12,455 nt of DNA from NCBI GenBank assembly GCA_005882415.1, contig VBAE01000075.1, forward strand, positions 1 to 12,455, written 5' to 3'. The stretch's first letter is position 1. Each line of letters starts with the position of its first letter. This document shows, one piece after another, positions 1-7,105 of this stretch. The DNA is from Alphaproteobacteria bacterium (GTDB taxonomy: Bacteria; Pseudomonadota; Alphaproteobacteria; Sphingomonadales; Sphingomonadaceae). A program made the position numbers and the translations under genes. The notes under the pieces are model-generated. The model was not told the DNA's origin. It was given only the letters and a program-made list of their open reading frames with translations, and searched no databases.

Positions 1-1680
1 CGAATGGCGGATGAGGGTGCGCATATTGTCGATCAGGCCATTCACTTCGACGGGCGCGATGCTGATCCGCTGGGTGCGCGAGAAAGCGAGCAATTGCCCA
101 GTCAGCTTCGCCCCGCGCCGGCTCGATTCGAGCGCGGTCTCGGCGATCCGCTTCAGCCGTGCATCCTCGACCCGCGACGCGATCAGCTCCAGCCCGCCCA
201 TGATCGGGGTCAGCAGATTGTTGAAGTCGTGCGCGATGCCGCCCGTGAGCTGCCCGACCGCCTCCATCTTCTGCGCCTGCCGAAGCGCCTGCTCCGCGCG
301 AAGCCGCTCGCCCACCTCCGCCTGCAGCCGGTCGAGCGCGGCGCTCAGATCCGCCGTCCGCTCCGCCACCCGCCGCTCCAGCGTCTCATTGACCTCGCGC
401 AGAGCGGCCTCCGCCTGCCGCGCCTCGGTGACGTCGGTGGCAACCCCGATGAAGCCGACATGCTCGCCATTCGCGCCCCAGCGCGGCTGCGAGATCGAGC
501 GAAGCCACCGCCACTCCCCGTCCCCGCGACGGTAGCGCCCTTCGAGCGCAAACCGCTCGAGCGTTGCCTCCCCAGCGAGCGATTCCACCATCACCCGGCC
601 GATATCGTCCGGATGGATTCGCTCACGCCAGTCGAACTCCATCGCCTCTTCGATGGGAACGCCCAGGAACTCCGCATAAGCGAGGTTGACGAAGCCGCGC
701 CTGCGGTCGAGCCGCGTCACCCACATCGGGATCGGCGCGCTGTCGGCGATCAGCCGGAAGCGCTCCTCGCTCTCCCTCAGCGCCGTCTCGGCAAGGTGGC
801 GCTCGGTAACGTCATAGCCCTCCGCGAAGATCGCGCTCACCTGGCCGCTCTCGTCCGTGATCGGCTGGTAGACGAAATCGACCAGCCGCTCCTCCGCCGG
901 CGCTCCCGGCGCGCGCTGGAGCTGGATGGTCATGCTCCGCCCCATGAAGGCCTCGCCGCTCCGGTAGACCTGGCCGAGCAGTTCGAAGAATCCCTGCCCC
1001 GCCACTTCCGGAAGCGCCTCGCGCACCGGCAGGCCGACCAGGTCGCGATGGCCGACGAGCTGCTGGAAGGAGGCGTTCATCATCTCGAACACATGGTCGG
1101 GCCCGCGGAGCACCGCCATGAAGCCCGGCGCATGGTCGAACAGCCGCTTCAGCCGCTGCGCCTCGTCGATCCGCCGGCGCTGGGCGAGCACCGTCTCGGT
1201 GGTCTCGATGCAGGTGCAGATCATCCCCCCGCCGCCCCCGCTCTCGTCGCGCAAGGGGCTGTAGGAGAAGGTGAACCAGGTCTGCTCCTCATAGCCCTTG
1301 CGGGTCATGGTCAGCGGCAGATTCTCGTAGAAGCTCGCTTCGCCCGCCACCGCACGTTCGGCGATCGGGCGGATGTCCGGCCAGATCTCGGCCCAGACGT
1401 CCTCGAAGGCATGGCCGAGCGCCGCCGGATGCTTGCCTCCGAGCACGTCCACATAAGCGTCGTTGTAGAGGAAGCGGAGCTCCGGCCCCCAGGCGATGAA
1501 CATCGGGAATTTGGAGCCGAGCAGGATGCCGACCGCGGTCTTGAGCGCCGCCGGCCAACCCGCCGGCTCCCCCAGCGGCGACCGTGCCCAGTCGAACCGG
1601 CGGAGTCGCTCGCCCATCTCGCCGCCGTCGCGAAGGAAGGGAAGGTCGCGTTCAGCGGTATCGGGCATCGTCACTCGCAT
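1..1680 (-). CDS. Multi-PAS sensor histidine kinase, N-terminal part (runs off the left edge)
   Basis: Read on the minus strand, this frame is open from ATG at 1680 to base 1: 560 residues without a stop, and the gene continues outside the window. Three PAS-type sensor domains occupy about residues 45-165, 176-295 and 303-421; the third ends in the typical GVATDVTEA segment. A charged coiled-coil linker (about 420-472) leads to a HisKA dimerization domain, whose H-box GGIAHDFNNLL puts the phospho-accepting histidine at residue 484. The ATPase domain is off the edge. No membrane segment or signal peptide is visible, so it is probably cytoplasmic. Kinases with this H-box often end in a receiver domain, which is inference here. 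The input signal is unknown. A second in-frame ATG at 1668 is an alternative start; neither has a strong ribosome-binding site. It is divergent from the RTX gene across 145 bp. Confidence 0.9.
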   Translation of the reverse strand, partial: MRVTMPDTAERDLPFLRDGGEMGERLRRFDWARSPLGEPAGWPAALKTAVGILLGSKFPMFIAWGPELRFLYNDAYVDVLGGKHPAALGHAFEDVWAEIWPDIRPIAERAVAGEASFYENLPLTMTRKGYEEQTWFTFSYSPLRDESGGGGGMICTCIETTETVLAQRRRIDEAQRLKRLFDHAPGFMAVLRGPDHVFEMMNASFQQLVGHRDLVGLPVREALPEVAGQGFFELLGQVYRSGEAFMGRSMTIQLQRAPGAPAEERLVDFVYQPITDESGQVSAIFAEGYDVTERHLAETALRESEERFRLIADSAPIPMWVTRLDRRRGFVNLAYAEFLGVPIEEAMEFDWRERIHPDDIGRVMVESLAGEATLERFALEGRYRRGDGEWRWLRSISQPRWGANGEHVGFIGVATDVTEARQAEAALREVNETLERRVAERTADLSAALDRLQAEVGERLRAEQALRQAQKMEAVGQLTGGIAHDFNNLLTPIMGGLELIASRVEDARLKRIAETALESSRRGAKLTGQLLAFSRTQRISIAPVEVNGLIDNMRTLIRHS

Positions 1681-1825
1681 CGTCTTTCGGGGGAGCCTTA
1701 GCCCCGGCTTGCGAAGAGTCCACTGCCTCTCGGCTCGAAAATGAAGCGGCCCTGCGCAGGATTGGATCGGAGCCGCCGTCTATGCTATCCCGCGTGGAAT
1801 CAAGGGGTAAGGGGTCTCCAACATC

Positions 1826-2938
1826 ATGTCCGGCCGGAATCTGCTGTCCTTCCTGCGTTACCAGTCTCGCTTCTGGTCCGACGAGAACGCCTTCGCCCAG
1901 GACGGCGGCACCGATCGCGGCCTCGGCTCGCTTGCCGCGCTCGCCCACTATTTCGCCGACTTCACGATCACGCCGGTCTCTGAACCTGTCGCGGAAGGCG
2001 ACAAGCCGGCCGCGGACAAGGCCCCCGAAGCCACCGCCGAAGCGATCGTGTTCGAGCTGGCCACCGACGAGCCCGCGATCGTCTTCGACCAGGAGCAGGC
2101 CCAGCCGGCCCCGCAGAACCACACCATCACTTACGCCGCGGGCTTCACGCCCGTCGTCCCGGCGCACGCCGCCGATCCCGCACCCACCGCCGGCCATAGC
2201 GACTCCGCCCCCGATTTCGCGGCCGCCAAGCCCGATCTCGGCAGCGAGGCGCAGCAGGACGTGATCGCCGCGCTCCACGCCATGGCGCAGATGGACCATC
2301 CGACGATCTGGGCGATGGGCTCGATCGTCCTCCACGGCGCTTCCCGCTTCACGCTCGCCTCGCCCGATTCGGCGGTCGCCGCGGGCGGCACCCTCACCAT
2401 CGATGCAAGCGCGCTCGGTGCCGACAAGGCCGCCCGCTTCGACGGCTCTGCCGAGACGGACGGCTCCTTCATCTTCAAGGGCGGCGCCGGCAACGATATC
2501 TTCACCGGCGGCGCCAAGGGCGACAGCTTCACCGGCGGCCTCGGCGCGGACCGGCTGACCGGCGGCGCGGGCGCAGACACCTTCGTCTACCACTCGGCAT
2601 CGGAATCGAACGGCGCCGCCCACGACACGCTCGTCGGTCTCAACGCCGCGCAGGACCATATCGATCTCGCCACTGCGGTCACCGGAGTCGACGCGGGCGT
2701 CAGCGGCACCCTCTCCGCCGCCAGCTTCGATTCGAACCTCGCCTCCGCTTTGGGCGCCTCCGCGCTCGGCGCCGGCCATGCGGCCCTGTTCACCGCCACT
2801 GCCGGCGATCTTTCCGGGCAAATCTTCCTGGTCGTCGATGCCAACGGCGAAGCGGGCTATCAGGCGGGTGCGGATTACGTCTTCGGTCTCGGCACCACCG
2901 CCCCGATCGATCCCGTGACGGCCGCCCTCTTCATCTGA
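1826..2938 (+). CDS. RTX-type calcium-binding protein, probable type I secretion substrate
   Basis: The 370-residue product has no N-terminal signal peptide. An Ala/Pro/Asp-rich region fills about residues 50-160. Four consecutive nonapeptides at 219-254 (GGAGNDIFT, GGAKGDSFT, GGLGADRLT, GGAGADTFV) form a short calcium-binding beta-roll. After these comes a segment like those after RTX rolls (DTLVGLNAAQDHIDL), then the motif FLVVDANGEAGYQAGADYV near the C-terminus and a hydrophobic end, ALFI. In known RTX proteins an uncleaved C-terminal signal directs export through a type I secretion system, and calcium drives folding outside the cell. No ABC transporter or membrane fusion gene is in the window, so the exporter must be encoded elsewhere. 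The start is supported by AAGGGG at 1809-1814, 11 bp before the ATG. No enzymatic domain is recognisable, so it could be a surface or matrix protein. Family is confident, role unknown. Confidence 0.88.
   Translation: MSGRNLLSFLRYQSRFWSDENAFAQDGGTDRGLGSLAALAHYFADFTITPVSEPVAEGDKPAADKAPEATAEAIVFELATDEPAIVFDQEQAQPAPQNHTITYAAGFTPVVPAHAADPAPTAGHSDSAPDFAAAKPDLGSEAQQDVIAALHAMAQMDHPTIWAMGSIVLHGASRFTLASPDSAVAAGGTLTIDASALGADKAARFDGSAETDGSFIFKGGAGNDIFTGGAKGDSFTGGLGADRLTGGAGADTFVYHSASESNGAAHDTLVGLNAAQDHIDLATAVTGVDAGVSGTLSAASFDSNLASALGASALGAGHAALFTATAGDLSGQIFLVVDANGEAGYQAGADYVFGLGTTAPIDPVTAALFI
2480..2587 (+). repeat. Four tandem RTX nonapeptide codon blocks
   Basis: Four 27-bp in-frame units encode GGxGxDxxx-type calcium-binding repeats (residues 219-254 of the RTX protein). 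Units two to four begin with the same GGCGGC pair of glycine codons, and units one and two end TTCACC. The array is short compared with most RTX proteins and is part of the coding sequence, not a separate element. Confidence 0.85.
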
Positions 2939-2971
2939 CGAGTTCCCCCGCTGCGGACGTCGCGAGCGAGA

Positions 2972-4029
2972 TCACAATTCGCGCAATGCCTGGTCGCTCG
3001 AGTCGACATAGCGATGGCGTTGCAATGAACCGAAGCGGCCATAGGGATATTCGTCAGGCTTCGGCGCGCTGACCGCGTCGAGCCTCGCCACCGCCCCCTC
3101 GTCGAGCTGCAAAGCCGTGGCTCCGAGATTGCCCCGAAGTTGCTCCATCGTGCGAGCACCGATGATGGTTGAGGACACCGACGGCCGGTTCGTCACCCAG
3201 CTGAGCGCGACCTGGCTGGGCGTCGCGCCGGCCTCATCCGCAATCCGCCGGACCTCGGCGAGGGTCGCCCAGTTCCGCTCGGTTCCGGCAAGCTTCTCGC
3301 CGATATATTGAAACATGGGATTGGCATCGGTGTAGCGAGCCTGGGTCTCGTCGGTCCCGCCGCCGCGAGCATATTTTCCGCTCAGAAACCCACCGGCCAA
3401 AGGCGACCAGGGAAGCAGTCCGATCCCGTTGTGCAGGGCCGCCGGGATCACCTCATATTCGATCTCCCGGCAGGCAAGGCTATATTGCTGCTGGAGCGTG
3501 ATCGGCACCTGGAGGCCATCGCGCGGGCCGTGGAAAGCGTGAGCTGAAGCTGCCAGCCGGTGAAGTTGGACAGGCCGACATAGTGGATCTTCCCGGCACG
3601 CACCGCCGAGTCCAGGAACGACAGCGTCTCCTCGACCGGGGTCAGCGGATCCCAGCCGTGCATCTGGTAAAGGTCGATCGCTTCGACGCCGAGCCGGCGC
3701 AGCGATGTGTTGAGCGCGCGGTGGAGGTGCGCCCGCGACGTGCCCGCGTCGTTCACGTCGGTTCCCGTTCCGAACCGCGCCTTGGTCGCCACCACCAGCC
3801 GGCTGGTCGCGTCCGGACGGCTCGCACGCCAGCGGCCGAGCAGCTCTTCGGAAGCGCCGCCGCCATAGACGTCCGCCGTATCGATCATGTTGCCGCCGGC
3901 TTCCAGGAATGCGTCGAGGATCGCGAACGCCTCGTCCTCGGGCGTCTCCGTCCCGAAGCCCATCGTGCCCAAGGTCAGGGTTGAAACCGACACGCCCGAG
4001 CTTCCGAGCTTTCGATAATGCATGGTCAT
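2972..4029 (-). pseudogene. Aldo/keto reductase broken by a single-base frameshift
   Basis: Two minus-strand frames together encode one NADPH-dependent aldo/keto reductase. The first runs from ATG at 4029, preceded by GAGAGG 8 bp upstream, and carries the whole catalytic tetrad: Asp50 and Tyr55 (DTADVYGGG), Lys83 (VATKARFG) and His124 (YQMHGW). The reading then slips after residue 171 (STARAM). The correct continuation (GLQVPITLQQQYSLACREIEY) is in another frame and runs to the TGA at 2974-2972, including the cofactor-binding stretch STIIGARTMEQLRGNLGA. One G missing from a GGG on the minus strand (plus-strand cc at 3516-3517) explains the break. Restoring it gives about 352 residues, a normal length for the family. 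As it stands the product would lose the C-terminal third of the barrel and the nucleotide site. A sequencing or assembly error is the main alternative. The substrate is unknown. The gene is divergent from a LysR regulator. Confidence 0.87.
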
Positions 4030-4078
4030 GTGCGTCGCCTCTCTAGTGGGTGCAGGCAACAAGGTAGGCGGCGGACCA

Positions 4079-4098
4079 TTGAGCGATTAGAGGGTCAA
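4079..4098. promoter_or_regulatory. Possible LysR-type operator between the reductase and its regulator
   Basis: The 100-bp divergent region contains the dyad TTGA-N12-TCAA at 4079-4098, and T4079 and A4091 also satisfy the T-N11-A core expected of LysR-family sites. It lies about 32 bp upstream of the regulator start and 50 bp upstream of the reductase start. That position would allow one site to serve both autoregulation and target control. Only four bases per arm match, so this is suggestive. Confidence 0.3.
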
Positions 4099-4129
4099 AG
4101 CTGCAAAGACCTATTAGCGGGATTCATCA

Positions 4130-5026
4130 ATGCGGCGCGACGACATGGCCGACCTCACCGCTTTCCTGGCCGTCGCCGAGGCGCGCAGCTTCACTCGGGC
4201 GGCGGCGGACATGGGCATTTCCCAATCCGCGCTGAGCCAGGTGATCCGCCGCTTGGAGGAACGCCTCGGGCTTCGGCTGCTGACCCGGACGACGCGCAGC
4301 GTGGCGCCGACCGAGGCCGGCGAACGCCTGCTGGAAACCTTGGCGCCCGCGCTCGGCGAGATCGACGCCAGGGTGGCCGCGCTCGGCGAGCTTCGCGACA
4401 AACCCAGCGGGACGATCCGCATCACCTCCGTCGAACATGCCACCGAGACGATCCTCTGGCCCGTCTTGAGGCGGTTCGTGGAAACCTATCCCGATGTGAA
4501 GGTAGAGGTGGTCTCCAATTACGAGCTGACCGATCTGGCGACCGAGGGTTTCGACGCGGGCGTCCGGCTCGGAGAGCATGTCGACAAGGACATGATCGCC
4601 GTCCGCATCGCGCCCGATTTCCGGGCAGCGGTCGTAGGGGCGCCATCCTACTTCGAGGACAATCCCCGCCCAAAGCTTCCTCAGGACCTCGTCCGCCACA
4701 GCTGCATCAACCTCAGGCTGTCCGCCGCGCGCGGCCACTATATCTGGGAGTTCCAGAAAGGCCGGCGGCATCCGAAGGTGAGGGTCGACGGGCCGGTCGC
4801 TTTCAACGCCATCATTATGCTTCGTCGAGCAGCCATCGATGGTGCGGGCCTCGCCAATCTACCGGAAGATTTCGTCGCCAATGACATTGCCGAGGGCCGG
4901 CTGGTGCGCGTTCTGGAGGACTGGTGCCCGCCCCAGCCGGGCTACCACCTCTATTATCCCAGCCGCCGGCAACCGCCCCAGGCGTTCGCGCTTTTGGTCG
5001 AGGCGCTCCGTCACCGGACACGCTGA
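4130..5026 (+). CDS. LysR-family transcriptional regulator
   Basis: The 298-residue protein has the standard LysR length and order. A winged helix-turn-helix fills residues 5-65, with recognition region SFTRAAADMGISQSALSQVI at 20-39, then RRLEERLGLRLLTRTTRSVA and the conserved TEAGERLLE. A linker helix follows, then a periplasmic-binding-protein-like effector domain from about residue 92 (GTIRITS) to 293. It would bind DNA as a dimer or tetramer and respond to a small molecule that cannot be named. The divergent aldo/keto reductase is the likely target, since members of this subgroup often regulate an adjacent oxidoreductase; this is inference. The ATG at 4130 is preceded by GCGGGA with about 7 bp spacing. 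A second in-frame ATG lies five codons in. It is convergent with the downstream kinase gene, with an 87-bp gap showing no convincing terminator. Confidence 0.92.
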   Translation: MRRDDMADLTAFLAVAEARSFTRAAADMGISQSALSQVIRRLEERLGLRLLTRTTRSVAPTEAGERLLETLAPALGEIDARVAALGELRDKPSGTIRITSVEHATETILWPVLRRFVETYPDVKVEVVSNYELTDLATEGFDAGVRLGEHVDKDMIAVRIAPDFRAAVVGAPSYFEDNPRPKLPQDLVRHSCINLRLSAARGHYIWEFQKGRRHPKVRVDGPVAFNAIIMLRRAAIDGAGLANLPEDFVANDIAEGRLVRVLEDWCPPQPGYHLYYPSRRQPPQAFALLVEALRHRTR

Positions 5027-5113
5027 AGCCCGCTCTCCACCCATTGGAGTGGAACCTGAAGATTGTCTCGAAAAGCCGGTGAGCGCCCACAAACTCGTCG
5101 TCGTCTCGACGAC

Positions 5114-6136
5114 TTATGCAACGCGCAGCCTGATGAGCGCGTCCAACCCGTTGTCCACCCATTCGACGTTCAAGCTGCCATCACGCGCGGTCAGGATGCG
5201 GTTGATGAGTCGCAGCCCTTGCCCTTCAGTGCGAGAGTGAGCATCAACATGTCGTGACGACCGCTCCGACCACCTGATCAGCAGTTCGTCCCCAGCGACA
5301 TCGGCTTCGACAGCAATTGTGCCGTTCGAACTGAGTGCTCCGTGCTTACTCGAATTGACGGCCATCTCTCCGAAGACCAGCGCGAGAGCGTCAGCCTGGC
5401 CCTGGTTCACCACGGCCTCGGGAAGCGATGCGACGGCAATTGGACACTGAGCGTGGCTGAATGGGTTAAGCAACGCGGGGAGAAGCTCTCTTATGTCGCA
5501 AGGGGCATTCTCGCTGGCGACGAAGAGCGTTTGAGCGACGCCCAGGGCTGCAAGTCTGTCCCTGATCTCCCCGACGAATTGCTCTCGTTCGGCGTTTCCC
5601 CGAGCGAGCGACGATAGCAAACCGCTGACCATCGCATAGCTGTTCTTGAGGCGATGCCTCATTTCAGCTGCCGATATGTCTGCCACCTCCTTCGCCAGCC
5701 GCGCAGCGGTGACATCGCGCGAGACGGAGAGGTAACCGAGCCAGCGCCCTTCATTATCTTCAACACGCGAAACAGAAACATCCCACCAGCGCGGACTGCC
5801 TTTCGCCGTTGGGCAATGAGCGTCGAACCGAACAGGACCGACGGCTGCGTTCGCGAGCGCGTTCTGGATCAACTCGCGGGCTTCGCCCGGCCATAGATCA
5901 ATCCACTGCTGACCCATGATGTCGCTGAGGTTGTCGATCTCCATGGCGCAAAGGCCATTTCGATTCATATACTGTACCCGGCCGTCGCGGCAGATCAGCT
6001 TGACGCAATCCAAACTCTGATCGAGCAACGCGGGGAGCAGCTCGTTGAATTGCGAACTGATTTCAAACTCTTTGGAGAGTGGCGCAATCGAAGCTGAGCT
6101 AAGCTCGCTTACGCATTCAGGAGGTGATTGCGACAC
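5114..6136 (-). CDS. Soluble PAS-domain HWE/HisKA_2-type sensor histidine kinase
   Basis: From a GTG at 6136 the product is 340 residues. One PAS domain (about 33-146, ending LGYLSVSRDVTAA) is followed by an HWE-type dimerization domain with EMRHRLKN, making His161 the phospho-acceptor. The ATPase domain has N-box FGEMAVNSSKHGAL (Asn261), the diagnostic W-x-E (WSE, 289-291) and G-box EGQGLRLINRIL. No membrane segment or receiver domain is present, and no response regulator is adjacent. The frame stays open upstream to a GTG at 6250. I prefer 6136 because it has a purine-rich ribosome-binding site (AGGAAGGGGG) just upstream, and the intervening region is AT-rich and promoter-like. HWE/HisKA_2 kinases in alphaproteobacteria often feed the PhyR general stress pathway; whether this one does is inference. 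G+C is lower than in neighbours (34 of 60 at 5461-5520 and at 5941-6000). Confidence 0.88.
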   Translation of the reverse strand: MSQSPPECVSELSSASIAPLSKEFEISSQFNELLPALLDQSLDCVKLICRDGRVQYMNRNGLCAMEIDNLSDIMGQQWIDLWPGEARELIQNALANAAVGPVRFDAHCPTAKGSPRWWDVSVSRVEDNEGRWLGYLSVSRDVTAARLAKEVADISAAEMRHRLKNSYAMVSGLLSSLARGNAEREQFVGEIRDRLAALGVAQTLFVASENAPCDIRELLPALLNPFSHAQCPIAVASLPEAVVNQGQADALALVFGEMAVNSSKHGALSSNGTIAVEADVAGDELLIRWSERSSRHVDAHSRTEGQGLRLINRILTARDGSLNVEWVDNGLDALIRLRVA

Positions 6137-6215
6137 GAGACCCCCTTCCTCTGGCGCCGGAGGAAGTGCGTCTCCCGGTCTCCGACCCGCCGACGGAAAG
6201 TGGCGGGGATGGCGA

Positions 6216-6244
6216 ACCTTACCTAAGTTAAAATTTAAGAACAA
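6216..6244 (-). promoter_or_regulatory. Possible sigma-70-type promoter for the HWE kinase
   Basis: On the minus strand TTGTTC (6244-6239) and TAAGGT (6221-6216) are 17 bp apart, inside the only AT-rich patch of the region (6222-6247). Transcription would begin near 6209. That gives a leader of about 70 nt including the ribosome-binding site before GTG 6136 and excludes the upstream GTG at 6250. Matches to consensus are partial. Confidence 0.35.
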
Positions 6245-6319
6245 TGCCACTGGTTCAGCCTTTGGTGAGAACGGTTTGCCACCGTCCGATCTCCACCCAT
6301 CGGGAGATTCGCCGGTCGC

Positions 6320-6348
6320 TTCCGCCGAAGCAGCCGGACTGCTATGAT
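6320..6348 (+). promoter_or_regulatory. Possible promoter for the HD-domain gene, -10 TATGAT
   Basis: TATGAT at 6343-6348 is a good -10 element. Seventeen bases upstream is a weak -35 (TTCCGC, 6320-6325). The expected transcription start falls at about 6354-6356, on the ATG at 6355. That fits the lack of any Shine-Dalgarno and would make the transcript leaderless. Confidence 0.35.
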
Positions 6349-6354
6349 CGCCTG

Positions 6355-6900
6355 ATGTTCACCGACATGCGCCACGGCACCGCCCAGGATTGGGCCCATA
6401 TCGCCGCCGAGCACGGCAAGCACCAGCGCTCGACCGCCGCCGGCCAGATCATGGACGCGCTTCGCCGGCTGGAGGCGATCGAGGTCGGCTTCGCGGCGAA
6501 CCAGCTCACCCACAGCCTGATGGCCGGAACCCTCGCCCGCCGCTCCGGAGCGTCCGAGGAAGAAGTGGTCGCGGCGCTCTGCCACGACATCGGCAAGCTC
6601 TTCTCCATCCCCAATCACGGCCCCATCGCCGCCGAGATGCTGAAGCCCTACGTCTCGGAAGACGTCTACCACGCCGTCTACTGGCACCAGGAATTCCAGG
6701 GCCGCTATTATTTCGAGCATCTCGGCAAGGACCCCGAAGGCCGCGAGCGCTTCCAGAACGAGAGCTGGTACCCCCTCGCCGAAAAGCTCGTCGACGACTG
6801 GGACGCCCCCGCGTTCGACCCGGGCTTCGACGTCGACCCGCTGGAGAGCTTCCGGCCGGAGGTGGAGCGCATCTTCACCAACCCCCGCGCGATGGTCTGA
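6355..6900 (+). CDS. HD-domain protein of the PhnZ-related predicted phosphohydrolase/oxygenase group
   Basis: The 181-residue protein carries an HD metal-binding fold. His53 (QLTHSLMAG), the His77-Asp78 pair (ALCHDIGK), His88 (PNHGPIAAEML), His111 (YWHQEFQGRYY) and the late aspartate of DDWDAPAFDP (Asp150) are the candidate ligands of a two-metal centre. Order and spacing match small HD proteins annotated as predicted phosphohydrolases (COG4341-like), related to the diiron oxygenase PhnZ. Relative to what I recall of PhnZ, the residues before the first histidine differ (GFAANQLTH in place of a Tyr/Glu-bearing segment), so the same reaction should not be assumed. No phosphonate gene is nearby. 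I chose ATG 6355 because the family normally begins near FTDMRHGTAQDW; upstream in-frame codons add an unlike extension. It appears monocistronic, with a REP-like element just downstream. Confidence 0.83.
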   Translation: MFTDMRHGTAQDWAHIAAEHGKHQRSTAAGQIMDALRRLEAIEVGFAANQLTHSLMAGTLARRSGASEEEVVAALCHDIGKLFSIPNHGPIAAEMLKPYVSEDVYHAVYWHQEFQGRYYFEHLGKDPEGRERFQNESWYPLAEKLVDDWDAPAFDPGFDVDPLESFRPEVERIFTNPRAMV

Positions 6901-6911
6901 GACCTCCACCG

Positions 6912-7028
6912 CCGTCACCCTGAACTTGTTTCAGGGTCCAGGGTCGCGCCGCACCGGTGCCGGCGGGTGCCCTGGGACAAAGGGAGCGCTGCACTCCCCT
7001 GGATGCTGAACCAAGTTCAGCATGACGG
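6912..7028. repeat. REP/BIME-like pair of hairpins in inverted orientation
   Basis: Two 27-bp units (6914-6940 and 7000-7026) are inverted copies with 5 mismatches, and with flanking bases (CCGTCA / TGACGG) the match extends to 6912-7028. Each unit is itself a hairpin. The left has stem ACCCTGAA / TTCAGGGT around CTTGT; the right has ATGCTGAA / TTCAGCAT around CCAAG. Four of the five differences are paired changes that preserve the stems. The 59-bp spacer is G+C-rich. This fits repetitive extragenic palindromes, and very similar units are, as I recall, common between sphingomonad genes. The element may also end transcription of the HD gene, although there is no T-run. Confidence 0.8.
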
Positions 7029-7070
7029 GCCGAGGCCTTGAACGAGGCAGGGCCAATCCTCAGCCCACCG

Positions 7071-7096
7071 GGAACCGCCCCACCTCCCGCACAGTT
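7071..7096 (+). promoter_or_regulatory. EcfG-like general-stress promoter candidate upstream of the YihY gene
   Basis: GGAAC at 7071-7075 is followed after 17 bp by AGTT at 7093-7096. The alphaproteobacterial EcfG consensus is GGAAC-N16/17-CGTT, so there is one mismatch in nine positions with allowed spacing. The transcription start would fall about 3 bases before ATG 7106, giving an almost leaderless mRNA, in line with the absent ribosome-binding site. Confidence 0.4.
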
Positions 7097-7105
7097 CTCG
7101 CGCGC

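Noticed and set aside
4..1701. A 565-codon plus-strand open frame at the left edge
   Set aside because: It is antisense to the multi-PAS kinase, whose minus-strand translation has PAS and HisKA motifs. The plus-strand product has none and is compositionally a shadow.
1762..1790. TTGGAT-N17-CTATCC as an RTX gene promoter
   Set aside because: Correct spacing but poor -10 match; similar pairings arise by chance in this region, so I did not list it as a feature.
5100..5113. Small hairpin GTCGT-CTCG-ACGAC next to the HWE kinase stop as a terminator
   Set aside because: Five-base stem with a four-base loop and no T-run on either side; too weak to call.
6136..6250. N-terminal extension of the HWE kinase from GTG 6250
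   Set aside because: The added 38 residues are unlike the family, overlap the AT-rich promoter-like patch, and lack a ribosome-binding site, while GTG 6136 has one.
7022..7105. Upstream start (ATG 7022) for the YihY gene
   Set aside because: It lies inside the right REP-like hairpin and adds a low-complexity Arg/Pro/Thr-rich segment not typical of the family.
6901..7105. Insertion sequence or MITE remnant instead of REP hairpins
   Set aside because: No transposase fragment and no clear target-site duplication outside the inverted arms; the structure is fully explained by two inverted hairpin units.
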